From the NCBI RefSeq assembly GCF_014836645.1, contig NZ_JACSQM010000002.1:186001-250000 (forward strand): a stretch of 64,000 bases of DNA. Direction: 5' to 3'. The translations under genes were made by a program, and so were the position numbers. Below are positions 50,814 to 59,749 of this stretch, piece after piece; positions within the stretch are counted from its first letter, which is position 1; every line of letters begins with the position of its first letter. Source of the stretch: Fictibacillus norfolkensis. GTDB taxonomy: Bacteria > Bacillota > Bacilli > Bacillales > Fictibacillaceae. The notes under the pieces are model-generated. The model was not told where the DNA came from and did no database searches. It saw only the letters and a list, made by a program, of their open reading frames with translations.

Positions 50814-50825
50814 ATTCTCGTCCCC

Positions 50826-51311
50826 TTAATGAACACCTTTTTTAGAATCCCAGTTCCCTTTAGATTTTCTGATCTCTATAATCTGCCCGATATGATAGGC
50901 ATTATGGATGTTTACATTAGCAAGCACAGAATACCAAGGATCGTGACGGTCTTCATGAGCAGAAATATCAAAAAAACTATCCTCTGCTTCTTTTATTACC
51001 GAGGCCCAATCCGTTAGTATAGCAAACAATTGATTCTTAGCTGTTTCCCAGTCCTGACTGTTTTCGTTCTCAAACGTCTCATCATTGCTTTCAATCTTTT
51101 GCTGGGGCGAATTTCCTTTAAACCTCTGTAAGTAGCGTTCGTTCCAGAAAATCAAGTGGTTGACGATCTCCCATATGGAGTTGCTATTTCCTGTTTTTTC
51201 TCTTGCTTGTTCAGCGGTAAGTTCTTCAAGTGCCCGATCAACAGGAACAAACCAGTTTGGTTCATTATGGTTTGCTGCCATTTGATTCAATAAAATTGTT
51301 TTTTGATTCAT
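50826..51311 (-). CDS. DinB-family protein
   Basis: 161 residues, four-helix bundle. Metal-ligand histidines fit HLIFWNERYLQRF (second helix) and NVNIHNAYHIGQIIEIRK (third), the YfiT/DinB pattern. DinB-like enzymes transfer thiols such as bacillithiol to electrophiles or hydrolyse small substrates. AAGGAGG precedes ATG 51311. First gene of a pair with the SRPBCC gene. Confidence 0.85.
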   Translation of the reverse strand: MNQKTILLNQMAANHNEPNWFVPVDRALEELTAEQAREKTGNSNSIWEIVNHLIFWNERYLQRFKGNSPQQKIESNDETFENENSQDWETAKNQLFAILTDWASVIKEAEDSFFDISAHEDRHDPWYSVLANVNIHNAYHIGQIIEIRKSKGNWDSKKGVH

Positions 51312-51386
51312 AAAAAAACCTCCTTGTGCAGAACTGTTTACGAACATACATTCTGCACAAAGAGGTTGGATTCCTTTTTATTAACT

Positions 51387-52400
51387 TCAAATATTTTGCT
51401 TTACTTCTAGTTCTGATAACTGTACACGACGACCTTCTTTACTTGAAATTACCGCCGCTTCATTTATGGCAGTTAAATTTACGATATCATCCCTTGAAAC
51501 CGTCGACTTTGTACCTTTTCCAATGGCATCAACCCATTGCTCCATATTAGAAGAAATCGGGTTCGGCAGCTCCGGGTTTACCCAATCCTCTGTGTTAAGG
51601 TGCTTACTTTTAACCCTTACCTCTTGCCCTTCTACCATGATCGTGCCTTCCGTGCCGTAAAGTTCGAGTTGCTGCGGACTTCCATAAGATAAGAAACCCG
51701 TCTCAATCATACCCATAGCACCTGATTCATACTCCACCATAACGATAGCGTTATCATCTACACCTAATTTGTATAATTCATTTAGCTTACCGCTTACTGC
51801 TTTTACTTTCCCGCCTAAACGATTCGTTAAATAGATCGGGTGTGCCCCAAGGTCGATCAGCGCACCTCCACCACACTCTTCTTTATTATAAAAGTGCTGT
51901 GGCAGCCACCCTTTTGGATTTTCTTCCGAAGGTACAGATCCGTTATGTGCAACACGGCATCTGATGTATGTAACATCTCCAAGGAGTCCTTTGTCTACTG
52001 CTTGTTGGGCAAAGAGATAAAAGCTTTCTGTCAGTCTTGGTAGATTCACCATTAATTGTACGTTATTTCTATCTACGGCCGCTAAAATTTCTTCGCACTC
52101 TTTTACTGTAAAAGCGAGAACTTTTTCAGTAAAAATATGTTTCCCATGGTTCGCAGCAGCAATAATAATCTCTTTATGACGGTCGGTAGCAGTAGTGACG
52201 ATTACTCCGTCAATGTTCGGATCATCAAGCACGTTCTGTAGGTCCGCTTCAAACGATACCCCTAATTCTTCCGCCCACTGGGTACCCCGCTCTTGCTTTT
52301 CATCCCAAACCGTTTTTATAGTAATTGCTTCATTCTCCATTGCTTCTCGTGCGTAATCGACAGCATGCACGTGCCATTTACTGAGTAGAGCTACATTCAT
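51387..52400 (-). CDS. Gfo/Idh/MocA-family oxidoreductase
   Basis: 337 residues: N-terminal NAD(P)-binding Rossmann domain (NVALLSKWHVHAVDYAREAMENEAI), the EKVLAFTVKECEEIL motif with the family lysine position (TEKVL in place of the usual EKP), and a beta-sheet C-terminal domain with GGGALIDLGAHPIYLTNRLGG carrying the catalytic D-x-x-x-H. It would oxidise or reduce a sugar or inositol; substrate unknown. ATG 52400 follows GGAG. Confidence 0.87.
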   Translation of the reverse strand: MNVALLSKWHVHAVDYAREAMENEAITIKTVWDEKQERGTQWAEELGVSFEADLQNVLDDPNIDGVIVTTATDRHKEIIIAAANHGKHIFTEKVLAFTVKECEEILAAVDRNNVQLMVNLPRLTESFYLFAQQAVDKGLLGDVTYIRCRVAHNGSVPSEENPKGWLPQHFYNKEECGGGALIDLGAHPIYLTNRLGGKVKAVSGKLNELYKLGVDDNAIVMVEYESGAMGMIETGFLSYGSPQQLELYGTEGTIMVEGQEVRVKSKHLNTEDWVNPELPNPISSNMEQWVDAIGKGTKSTVSRDDIVNLTAINEAAVISSKEGRRVQLSELEVKQNI

Positions 52401-52528
52401 TATCTTCACCACTCCTCAAGCTAGAATTATTTCCATTATACATAAGAGACGCCTGCAGTACACAACAAGCTATACTGTGTTTTAGAAGTCTAGAAGTTTA
52501 CCAAAAGTTATTTGATTAACTTCTAGAT

Positions 52529-53233
52529 TTAAATACTACTTTTAACTGCGCCTTCTATTTTTACCATTCTATTTTGAAGTGACTCTACAAAATCTCCCGT
52601 ATGATCAAAATAAAGATGCACTTTATTAATCTCTTGTTTTTGTCCAAAGTAACCTCTTGCTTGTACTGGTTCCTTAAACACGATCTCGTATTTCAGCTCA
52701 TCGCTAATCCCAAAAATAATCGTAATTATCCTTGGAAAAGCCGTAGCATGGAATATTTTCTTTTCGTTTATGATACCTCCACTTTTGTTGTACTTGATTG
52801 AGGCAGGCTGTATATAGTCAATCTCACTTAAATCAAAATGTAGAGATCGTCTGGCACCAATTTTCATCCTTACTTTCTCTTTGGTAATACGAAAAGGGGT
52901 ATTTCTCATTAAGTTATAATCACCTAGCATGTAGATAACACTGTAAATATGTAAAACTAGCATAATAAGAGCTATATTTGGTTCTTCTTTTTTAAGGTAA
53001 ATATGGAACACAATCATCTCAATGATCTGTTCGTGGATTAATGCTAGAAATAGATAAAAATAGCTGGAGTTTTTATGAAAGAGGTAACTATCATTCTGAA
53101 TCATCATACGTTTTCTAGTTCTCCATTTAAAGAAAGCATGGTATAAGATGTTCCACTCCTTTTTAATGAGTAATAATAGAGGGTTCTGATCTATGTTTCC
53201 TTTCTTATACATAAGAAACAAGTAAATAAACAA
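52529..53233 (-). CDS. Membrane protein, unknown, start uncertain
   Basis: 234 residues from TTG 53233: two membrane helices in the first 120 residues and a beta-rich cytoplasmic C-terminal domain (FRITKEKVRMKIGARRSLHFDLSEIDYIQP) resembling a PH-like module. TTG 53233 has no ribosome site, and the same frame upstream reads TDRQLLISIVIIIILFESL, a good membrane helix, back to about 53287, where a strong GGGAGAGG site (53293-53300) lies without a usable start codon in frame. A start-codon change or small indel is likely. Confidence 0.5.
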   Translation of the reverse strand: MFIYLFLMYKKGNIDQNPLLLLIKKEWNILYHAFFKWRTRKRMMIQNDSYLFHKNSSYFYLFLALIHEQIIEMIVFHIYLKKEEPNIALIMLVLHIYSVIYMLGDYNLMRNTPFRITKEKVRMKIGARRSLHFDLSEIDYIQPASIKYNKSGGIINEKKIFHATAFPRIITIIFGISDELKYEIVFKEPVQARGYFGQKQEINKVHLYFDHTGDFVESLQNRMVKIEGAVKSSI

Positions 53234-53300
53234 ACTCTCAAATAAAATGATGATTATGACAATTGAGATTAATAGTTGGCGATCCGTAAATACCTCTCCC

Positions 53301-53476
53301 TTCCTTCACCATATTCTTCGATTTAATTGTAAAGGAATGGGAATTAATTAACAGGAAAAATAAGGGTTTTCATACTTTCGTAACAATTTTATGGCGAATT
53401 CGTTAACTTACCTCTTATTGGGAGGAATAAAGATTGAACTTGCTATTTATAATCACACGTTATGTAACATTACGAA
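53301..53476. other. Gap with no recognised feature
   Basis: AT-rich stretch between two minus-strand genes; no convincing promoter, hairpin or small reading frame was seen. Confidence 0.5.
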
Positions 53477-53530
53477 CAAAAAAAGCCGTACTCGAAAAGC
53501 AAAATCTTCTCAAGTGACGGCAAAAAGTTA
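53477..53530 (-). terminator. Intrinsic terminator, GNAT gene
   Basis: GCCGT/ACGGC plus an inner imperfect stem, then TTTTTTT on the minus strand; sits just after the acetyltransferase stop. Confidence 0.7.
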
Positions 53531-53534
53531 TGAG

Positions 53535-54068
53535 TCAAATCGTTTTATAGTACAAGATGGTTGTGTCTAATCCACCTTTTTCATTCTTAGCGAAAAAGGG
53601 TATTCGCCCAGCCTCTTGAAAACCAAACGACTGATAAAGTAGATTTGACGTATCCCCTTCCCTTGTATCTAAGACAAGCAGCGACAGTCCAATTTCTTTT
53701 GCTCTTTGTTCTGCGTGAAGCAGCAGTTTTCGCCCGATTCCTTTTTGTCTGAACGCTGGGTGTGTCATCAGCTTAGCTACCTCTGCCCGATGAGTGCCGT
53801 TTGGTTTTTTACACAAGTGAAGCTGAATGGTGGCTGCGATCGCACCATCTATTTTTGCAACCCAAAACATGATGTCAGGGCTCACACAGTTTTTCCAAAA
53901 ATCATCAGCTTCTTGTTTTTTTAGCGGAGGCAAAAAGCCGATGGAAGCTCCTTCATCTACTACTTTTATTAACAGATCAGATAGCTCGTCTTTCCATTCG
54001 TCTACATTCCGTATCTCAACAATTTCCATTCCCTTTAACCCCTTCATGAACATTTGTTTTTCATTCAT
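53535..54068 (-). CDS. GNAT N-acetyltransferase
   Basis: 177 residues. Core AEVAKLMTHPAFRQKGIGRKLLLHAEQRAKEIGLSLLVLDTREGD holds the acetyl-CoA loop RQKGIGR, and NLLYQSFGFQEAGRIPFFA is the typical C-terminal block. ATG 54068 has AAAGGAG upstream. The frame extends to 54272 only by running through a 21-bp repeat array and is not believed. Confidence 0.82.
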   Translation of the reverse strand: MNEKQMFMKGLKGMEIVEIRNVDEWKDELSDLLIKVVDEGASIGFLPPLKKQEADDFWKNCVSPDIMFWVAKIDGAIAATIQLHLCKKPNGTHRAEVAKLMTHPAFRQKGIGRKLLLHAEQRAKEIGLSLLVLDTREGDTSNLLYQSFGFQEAGRIPFFAKNEKGGLDTTILYYKTI

Positions 54069-54102
54069 TTTAATACTCCTTTTCATTGAAAAGAAGAGGG
54101 AT

Positions 54103-54211
54103 TTGTCGAAAATCGGATAAAATATTTTATAGGTGAAATTATGAAGGTTATCCGTGAAATTATTAACTCTATCCGTGAATATATGAGAAGTTACCGTGAA
54201 ATTAATCAAGG
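54103..54211. repeat. 21-bp-period degenerate repeat array 3
   Basis: Units start at 54128, 54149, 54170 and 54191 (exact 21-bp step) with the word T(A/T)(T/A)CCGTGAAATTAT. A TTTGTCGAAAAT flank sits the same distance (29 bases) before the first unit as in array 2, and the two arrays align for about 110 bp without gaps. Located 35 bases upstream of the acetyltransferase start. Confidence 0.85.
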
Positions 54212-54565
54212 AAGTTAAAACTTCAGAGCCAGATGTTCGCGCGATATGTACAAAGTTGATTTGTTTGTCCATATGTAGAATACACCTGTTGTTTCTAACA
54301 AAAATGGGGGTAAATCATGTTAGCCGGCAGCATTTCAAATTGATTTTACCAACCATGCATTCTTGTCATATCCTCTTTTTTTCAAAAATCCAATGTGTTT
54401 CACGTTAAATAACTTGTTTCGATTCAATTACACTTTCAAATCAATTAATGATCTTACAACTTCGGTATAAATCTTTACTCGTGCTTCTTGTTTCTTAAAT
54501 TTGTCACTCCGCTTCAGCCTATGCATACACTATGTTAGAGAATAGCTTTGGGGGAGGTTTTTACG
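54212..54565. other. AT-rich gap upstream of the coat-protein genes
   Basis: No gene over 40 codons with a ribosome site is convincing. Probably holds the sporulation promoter of the coat gene, but no sigma-E or sigma-K consensus could be fixed by eye. GGGGGAGG at its end is the ribosome site of the coat gene. Confidence 0.45.
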
Positions 54566-54904
54566 ATGAAACATTCAAAAAACAGTTTATTCTCGAAACA
54601 TCATAGATCTCATAACGAGAACAAGGAGCATCATCAAACAAGCTGCGATGGTTGTATCTGTGGGATTTTCCGCCGATTAAATGAGGAATGTAATGAAGGG
54701 TGTACAACAAACAATCAGTTTTTCTACATTTTGCCAAAAGGGGAAAGCCGTCTAGTCGGTGATACCCCTTTTCTCTTTCGATTCCTGCGCTTTGAAGCTG
54801 AAAGTTGCTGCGTATTTTTTGAGACTATGACTGAGCAGAATACGGTCACGTTGCAAGTTGCTGTAGATTGTCACGAGATTAGCGGTATCGTACCTATTCA
54901 ATAA
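54566..54904 (+). CDS. CotY/CotZ-like spore coat protein
   Basis: 112 residues: histidine-rich N-terminus (KHHRSHNENKEHHQ) then the cysteine pattern CDGCICGIFRRLNEECNEGC and a beta-rich LPKGESRLVGDTPFLFRFLRFEAESCCVFFE domain, as in CotY/CotZ/ExsY crust and exosporium proteins that self-assemble through disulfides. GGGGGAGG precedes ATG 54566. Followed 16 bases later by a related, broken gene. Confidence 0.8.
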   Translation: MKHSKNSLFSKHHRSHNENKEHHQTSCDGCICGIFRRLNEECNEGCTTNNQFFYILPKGESRLVGDTPFLFRFLRFEAESCCVFFETMTEQNTVTLQVAVDCHEISGIVPIQ

Positions 54905-54920
54905 AAGAGGTGATCTTAAG

Positions 54921-55260
54921 ATGTTAACAAATTGTGGCTGCTCCAACCATTCCAAATGTGATGGCTGTGCATGCTGTATCTTGAAAAATTTAGCTCAGCA
55001 AGTATCTACCCAATGTGATAGCAGCGCGAACCCCTCTATTCTTCTTCTAAACAAAGGTACGAGACCCTATTCGACTTACGGCTGGTCTACAAAATAATTC
55101 GACTACATTTCAATTATTAAAATTCGATCCTGATTCTTGTTGTGCTTACTTCTCGTATGTTGACGATTTAAGTGTTACACGAACTTTTATCATCGATTGC
55201 AGAAATATTAGCTTTATCGCCATAGGACCACAAGGAATGAACGGGGACATGGCTTTATAG
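54921..55260 (+). pseudogene. CotY/CotZ-like coat protein, frameshifted
   Basis: ATG 54921 (GAGGTGAT upstream) encodes CGCSNHSKCDGCACCILKN...SILLLNKGTRPYSTYG, then stops at 55095 in frame 0. The next frame continues from about 55081 with GLQNNSTTFQLLKFDPDSCCAYFSYVDDLSVTRTFIIDCRNISFIAIGP to TAG 55258. Together they form one CotZ-type protein, so a one-base insertion or two-base deletion near 55060-55081 has split it. Tandem duplicate of the coat gene just upstream. Confidence 0.8.
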
Positions 55261-55261
55261 C

Positions 55262-55293
55262 AAAAAAGGGAACGTTTATCTCGTTCCTTTTTT
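55262..55293. terminator. Bidirectional terminator
   Basis: AAAAAAGGGAACG/CGTTCCTTTTTTT with a seven-base loop between convergent genes. Confidence 0.9.
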
Positions 55294-55299
55294 TAAATT

Positions 55300-56379
55300 T
55301 CATTGATTGGCTGTACATACTTTATTTCTGCCCGTTCTCTTCGCCTCATATAAGGCTTTGTCAGCATCTTTAATCATTAAGCTCCCATTCATTGTAGTCT
55401 CCGGGAAGTTAGATAGCCCGACAGAAACCGTAATGTTCACTTCTGTGCCACTGTTTAAAAGGAATGCATGCTCTTCCACTGTTGATCGGATTCTTTCTGC
55501 AATTTTCTTTGCTTGATCCAGTGAACTATCTACGAGTAAAACAGTGAATTCTTCTCCCCCGTTCCTGCTGACGATGTCTGTTGGCCGTGCGCATGATCTA
55601 AGGATTAATCCTAAATCTTTTAAAACAACATCACCTTCTGAGTGCCCATAGGTATCATTAATTTTTTTAAAGAAATCGATATCAATATACAGTAAAGACA
55701 GCTTTTTCTTCTTTTCAAGATCTGCCATACAACTGTTAAATATTTCATCAAATTTTCTTACATTGTTTAGCCCCGTCAAAGAATCGATCGTAGACTCTGC
55801 TTTATACTTATCAAACATCATCTGACTCTTAAATAAAATATGCAGTACCTGAAACGCTACATAACCTGAGAGAAACGACACGAACCAATATCCAGGAATT
55901 AAGTAGAATAGCAATTGTTGATCCTCAATCAGATAGAAAAATAAGAGGGTTGTTAATAGATTTGCAAAAGTTAGCATCGACCATTTTTTTATCTGATGGC
56001 TCAAGTTCGTTCTTGCAATTATGATAGCAAACAATGTAATAGCGATCATCAACAAACCTGAAGTGTAAGATGAGATGTTGATCCCAATAAAAAAACGTCC
56101 TGCAATAACCAAAGCCATACCTACTACTGCCGGCACTGCTCCACCAAAATAGGCTAGTAGAATAATCGGGATATATCGAAGATCGATCAAAGTTGTACCG
56201 ATCGGAATGCTGTACTGCATGAGGATATTACTGAACAATCCCCCTGCTACTCCTGTTGTGAGCTTCTTCTTTATAGAAGAATTCATTCTAAGTGGTGGAT
56301 CTCTCTTAATTTGGGTATACAGAAATAATAGTGCGACTAAGATTGCAAGATTAGCAAAAAGCTGTTTAACAATTATCAT
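55300..56379 (-). CDS. Diguanylate cyclase with 5TM-5TMR_LYT sensor (DgcK-like)
   Basis: 359 residues: an N-terminal helix, five further helices of the 5TM-5TMR_LYT receptor type (about 45-190) and a GGDEF domain (about 200-359) with the active motif RNGGEEF, an ESTIDSLTGLNNVRKFDEIF start and YIDIDFFKKINDTYGHSEGD metal-binding region. The active site is intact, so it should make cyclic di-GMP from two GTP. Length and domain order match B. subtilis DgcK/YhcK. GGTGAT precedes ATG 56379; ATG 56391 is an alternative. Confidence 0.87.
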   Translation of the reverse strand: MIIVKQLFANLAILVALLFLYTQIKRDPPLRMNSSIKKKLTTGVAGGLFSNILMQYSIPIGTTLIDLRYIPIILLAYFGGAVPAVVGMALVIAGRFFIGINISSYTSGLLMIAITLFAIIIARTNLSHQIKKWSMLTFANLLTTLLFFYLIEDQQLLFYLIPGYWFVSFLSGYVAFQVLHILFKSQMMFDKYKAESTIDSLTGLNNVRKFDEIFNSCMADLEKKKKLSLLYIDIDFFKKINDTYGHSEGDVVLKDLGLILRSCARPTDIVSRNGGEEFTVLLVDSSLDQAKKIAERIRSTVEEHAFLLNSGTEVNITVSVGLSNFPETTMNGSLMIKDADKALYEAKRTGRNKVCTANQ

Positions 56380-56552
56380 TTTTATCACCATCTAGTAAAA
56401 TACCATATAATACATCCAAAAACTAACATAAATACCAACTGATTTGTTACATTTCTCTTTTTTTACCTTTAAACAAACAAATCATTCGCACGATCCACAT
56501 CGTCCTTATATGATTAAGTAAAATACTCATCAATCTAACTGGAGTGTTCATT

Positions 56553-57629
56553 TTGACAAAGCTATTATTAATCGGTGGTGGACATGCTCACCTTTCCATT
56601 CTCCGCAGTCTTTTACATGAAGAAATTAGTGATTTAGAAGTTACACTTATTACATCGTCAAAATTTCAATATTATTCAGGGATGTTTTCAGGATTTACAG
56701 AAGGTCTTTATAACGAAGAAGAAATCCGTATTGATCTAGAGTCGTTATGCGGTCGAGCCTCTGTCTCGTTTATAGAGGACACCATCATCTCTTTTGATCC
56801 CATGCAGAAAGTATTGTTGGGGTTTTCTGGAGGAATCTATTACTTTGATGTGATTTCTTTTGATATTGGTTCTGGGATCTCATCGGACTTAACTCAAACT
56901 GTTGGTTTGAACATTAAACCGAACTACCGCTTTACAGAGCAGATCAAAGAATTTCGTTCAAGCGAAAGCCCTGTTATCGTCGGAGGTGGTTCTGCTGGAG
57001 TAGAGCTTGCCTTATCGACATCTGCTTGGCGACAAAATCATAGTTTGAAAAACCCGGTAACCTTGATCAGCTCCTCTCCACTACTTCATTCTTATGGAAA
57101 CAAAGCGACACAGAAAATTAGAGAAATTGCTAATGACCATAATCTCGTATACTACGAAAATGAAAAGATAGAGAAATTGAAGAACAACATCATCATTACT
57201 GATAAGGATACAGAAATTGAGTATTCAGCAATCCTGCCCGTAACCGGACCAAAAGCAAGCTCTCTATTTAAACAAGCATTGCTTTCGACTGACAGAAAAG
57301 GGTATTTACTCGTTGATGACACACTACAGAACGCTGATTATCCGTATGTGTTTGGAGCTGGTGATTGTGTCTCTTTGGCCGGTTATCCTAATCTTCCGAA
57401 GAATGGTGTCTATGCAGTTAGACAAGGACCTGTTCTATGGAAAAATATTAAGCGTTTGATCACAGGCAGACCACTAGTACCGTTCAAACCACAAAAAAAG
57501 TTCGTCTCAATCCTTTCGACCGGTGAAAAGCACGGTTTATTTACTTATGGCGACTTCGTTATTTATGGAAAATGGGCTTGGAGCTTAAAGAATCGAATCG
57601 ATCAAAAATTTATGAACAAACATCTTTAA
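56553..57629 (+). CDS. NDH-2-like FAD-dependent pyridine nucleotide-disulfide oxidoreductase
   Basis: 358 residues of the NADH dehydrogenase-like/SelD-associated flavoprotein group. FAD motif LLLIGGGHAHLSIL at the N-terminus (GGGHAH is typical of this group), NAD motif PVIVGGGSAGVELALS near residue 145, and a second FAD block VFGAGDCVSLAGYPNLPKNGVYAVRQG. TTG 56553 is chosen: GGAGTG precedes at normal spacing, and ending starts upstream overlap that site. Probably feeds electrons from NAD(P)H to quinone or a selenium/sulfur acceptor; not resolvable. Convergent with the transporter-linked MerA-like gene. Confidence 0.78.
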   Translation: MTKLLLIGGGHAHLSILRSLLHEEISDLEVTLITSSKFQYYSGMFSGFTEGLYNEEEIRIDLESLCGRASVSFIEDTIISFDPMQKVLLGFSGGIYYFDVISFDIGSGISSDLTQTVGLNIKPNYRFTEQIKEFRSSESPVIVGGGSAGVELALSTSAWRQNHSLKNPVTLISSSPLLHSYGNKATQKIREIANDHNLVYYENEKIEKLKNNIIITDKDTEIEYSAILPVTGPKASSLFKQALLSTDRKGYLLVDDTLQNADYPYVFGAGDCVSLAGYPNLPKNGVYAVRQGPVLWKNIKRLITGRPLVPFKPQKKFVSILSTGEKHGLFTYGDFVIYGKWAWSLKNRIDQKFMNKHL

Positions 57630-57674
57630 TTCAAGCTGCTATTTTTTATGAGTTTATAGAAGTTAAGTCATCAA

Positions 57675-57710
57675 AAAAAAAAAAAGCGAGCAGATCATTT
57701 TCTGCTCGTA
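57675..57710 (-). terminator. Intrinsic terminator of the ynj-like operon
   Basis: CGAGCAGA/TCTGCTCG and a tail of 13 T on the minus strand, just after the MerA-like stop. Confidence 0.9.
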
Positions 57711-57715
57711 CCACT

Positions 57716-59143
57716 CTATCTAAACCAACTGATGTACTTTTTTGTTAGTTTTGGCAATGTGCCGCTAAACAACTTGCTCCTCCAATACAGATCAGCTGTA
57801 CGCTGAATAGCAGCGGCATGATTGGGATATGGATAGACCATCTGTGAAAGGTCTCCTATCTTGCTCCCTTTTTTCATTGCAAAAATAACAGCCTGCATCC
57901 AATCACCACTACCATTTCCTATTGCATGCCCACCTAGGATCTTACCATTCTGATCGGTAATAATCTTTATCAACCCTTCCGAGCCGTGATCCGAGATAAA
58001 CCGATCAACATCTGTTAAAGGAACTTCATAAACCGAAAACTTAATTCCTAACTTTCTCGCTTCTTGTTCCGTCATGCCTATATGAAAGATCTCAGGTTGA
58101 ATATATATGTTCCAGGGGATGTGATTGTAGCTCATTTTCTTTGGTACACCAAGAATTGCATTCTGAACGACAACTTTTCCTTCTTCCCCAGCTACATGTG
58201 TGAAAGCGAATTTGCCGTTAATGTCACCGATTGCAAAGATATGGGGTACATTCGTCTGCAACTTTTCATTTGTAGGAATGAATCCTCGTTCATCTTGAAA
58301 TACCCCAACAGCATTCAGATTTAAATTTTCACTATTTGGCTTTCTGCCGACAGCCAAAAGAATCTGATCATATTCCTCTGTATATTGCTCATTACCTTTG
58401 TGAATTGTGACCCTTTTTCTTCCGTTTGATGTTATCTGTACTTTTTTTACTTCTGAATTTAAATGAATCGTTAACTCCTTCTCCAATATGGAAACCGCTG
58501 CTTTTTGGATGCTTTCATCCTCTGATGATAGGAGTTTCTTTTCCTTTTCAACTATAGTAACTTTGGAGCCTAAACGTGATAGAGCTTGTGATAGTTCCAG
58601 CCCTATGGGGCCACCGCCAATCACAAGAAGCTTCTCTGGCAATTCTCTTTGCTCAAATAAGTTTTCGTTCGTCCAAAACCCCGCTTCCTGCAAACCTTCA
58701 ATCGGTGGTACGAGGGTTCTTGAACCGGCAGCAATAACTATCCTTTTTCCGTATATCTCTTGATCATCAACTCTCACAGTGTTTGACGAGGTAAATGTTC
58801 CCGCTCCCTTATAAAGGTCGACACCTAGTGACGTAAACCGTTCATCACTATCATGCTTTTGAAGCGCTTGTATGGATTGCTGTACACGTTCATTTACCTT
58901 TCCTAAGTCAACAGATCCAGAAACATCTAGACCAAGTTCCTTCCCTTTATTTCTAGCCGTAAAGATATCCTTCGAAGCTTGTATAAGAGCTTTTGAAGGT
59001 ACGCAGCCAACGTGAAGACAGTCACCACCTAGGTGCCGTTCTTTCTCAATTAGTGCTACTTTCGCGCCAAGAGAGCTAGCTCCAGAAGCTACCGTAAGCC
59101 CTCCAGCACCTCCACCGATAATTACAACATCATACTTCTTCAC
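57716..59143 (-). CDS. MerA/dihydrolipoamide-dehydrogenase-like flavoprotein disulfide reductase
   Basis: 475 residues. FAD motif VVIIGGGAGGLTVASGA, the redox-active disulfide GGDCLHVGCVPSKALI (Cys42, Cys47), NAD motif LLVIGGGPIGLELSQAL and the C-terminal dimerisation block with the histidine-glutamate region YPYPNHAAAIQR. It lacks the N-terminal heavy-metal domain and the C-terminal cysteine pair of true mercuric reductases, so mercury reduction is unlikely. Last gene of the transporter operon; overlaps the preceding gene by four bases (ATGA). Confidence 0.83.
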   Translation of the reverse strand: MKKYDVVIIGGGAGGLTVASGASSLGAKVALIEKERHLGGDCLHVGCVPSKALIQASKDIFTARNKGKELGLDVSGSVDLGKVNERVQQSIQALQKHDSDERFTSLGVDLYKGAGTFTSSNTVRVDDQEIYGKRIVIAAGSRTLVPPIEGLQEAGFWTNENLFEQRELPEKLLVIGGGPIGLELSQALSRLGSKVTIVEKEKKLLSSEDESIQKAAVSILEKELTIHLNSEVKKVQITSNGRKRVTIHKGNEQYTEEYDQILLAVGRKPNSENLNLNAVGVFQDERGFIPTNEKLQTNVPHIFAIGDINGKFAFTHVAGEEGKVVVQNAILGVPKKMSYNHIPWNIYIQPEIFHIGMTEQEARKLGIKFSVYEVPLTDVDRFISDHGSEGLIKIITDQNGKILGGHAIGNGSGDWMQAVIFAMKKGSKIGDLSQMVYPYPNHAAAIQRTADLYWRSKLFSGTLPKLTKKYISWFR

Positions 59144-59739
59144 ATCTCTCTCTCCTTGTGTTGCAAGATTTTCTTAGCTTCAAGCAATCTTTGCAAAGCT
59201 GTATAAAGTTCAATCACAAAAAATAGTAATGTTATGAGCGTCAAATAATTAGAGAATAAGATCATAAGACTGAACAAGATAAACCCTTCTGTCCGTTCAG
59301 CTAAACCTGCTTGATAGTAGAAAGACTTCATACCTTGCTTCTCACTCACTGCCCCTACTGTTAGAAAGATTGTCATCGAAACGATAATCGACACGGATAA
59401 GAGCAAGAGTGGGAGCTGGGAATCAGGGAAAGCCAGCGCTAACCCAATGATCACACTAATCTCTACAATCCGATCAAACGTAATGTCTAACACAGTTCCC
59501 CATGGAGAAGGTTTTGTAAGTCGTGCCATCGTACCATCAACTGCATCGAGAAACCCTGAAAACCATAGGACACATACAGCTAGGATCGGCCTATCAAGAT
59601 AGATCCACACACCTGATGAAGTCCCAATGATAAAAGCGATCCAAGTAACTTGATTCGCACTAAGGCCCGCTTTCAATAATAGCTTCGCCGTACTCAGGAT
59701 AGTCGGCTGCACATATTTTCTTGCATGAGTATCTAGCAT
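59140..59739 (-). CDS. CDP-alcohol phosphatidyltransferase (YnjF-like)
   Basis: 199 residues, six helices. The CDP-alcohol motif is present as LDAVDGTMARLTKPSPWGTVLDITFDRIVEI, i.e. D-G-x2-A-R-x8-G-x3-D-x3-D with the catalytic aspartates. E. coli YnjF is a member in an equivalent gene neighbourhood. It would join an alcohol to a CDP-linked lipid or CDP-alcohol. Start 59739; 10 bases after the TVP38 gene. Confidence 0.82.
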   Translation of the reverse strand: MLDTHARKYVQPTILSTAKLLLKAGLSANQVTWIAFIIGTSSGVWIYLDRPILAVCVLWFSGFLDAVDGTMARLTKPSPWGTVLDITFDRIVEISVIIGLALAFPDSQLPLLLLSVSIIVSMTIFLTVGAVSEKQGMKSFYYQAGLAERTEGFILFSLMILFSNYLTLITLLFFVIELYTALQRLLEAKKILQHKEREM

Positions 59740-59749
59740 TTACTTTTCC

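Noticed and set aside
54069..54272. N-terminal extension of the GNAT gene
   Set aside because: Runs through repeat array 3; ATG 54068 has the only ribosome site.
57671..57685. A13 tract as phase-variation site
   Set aside because: It is the T tail of a terminator, outside any reading frame.
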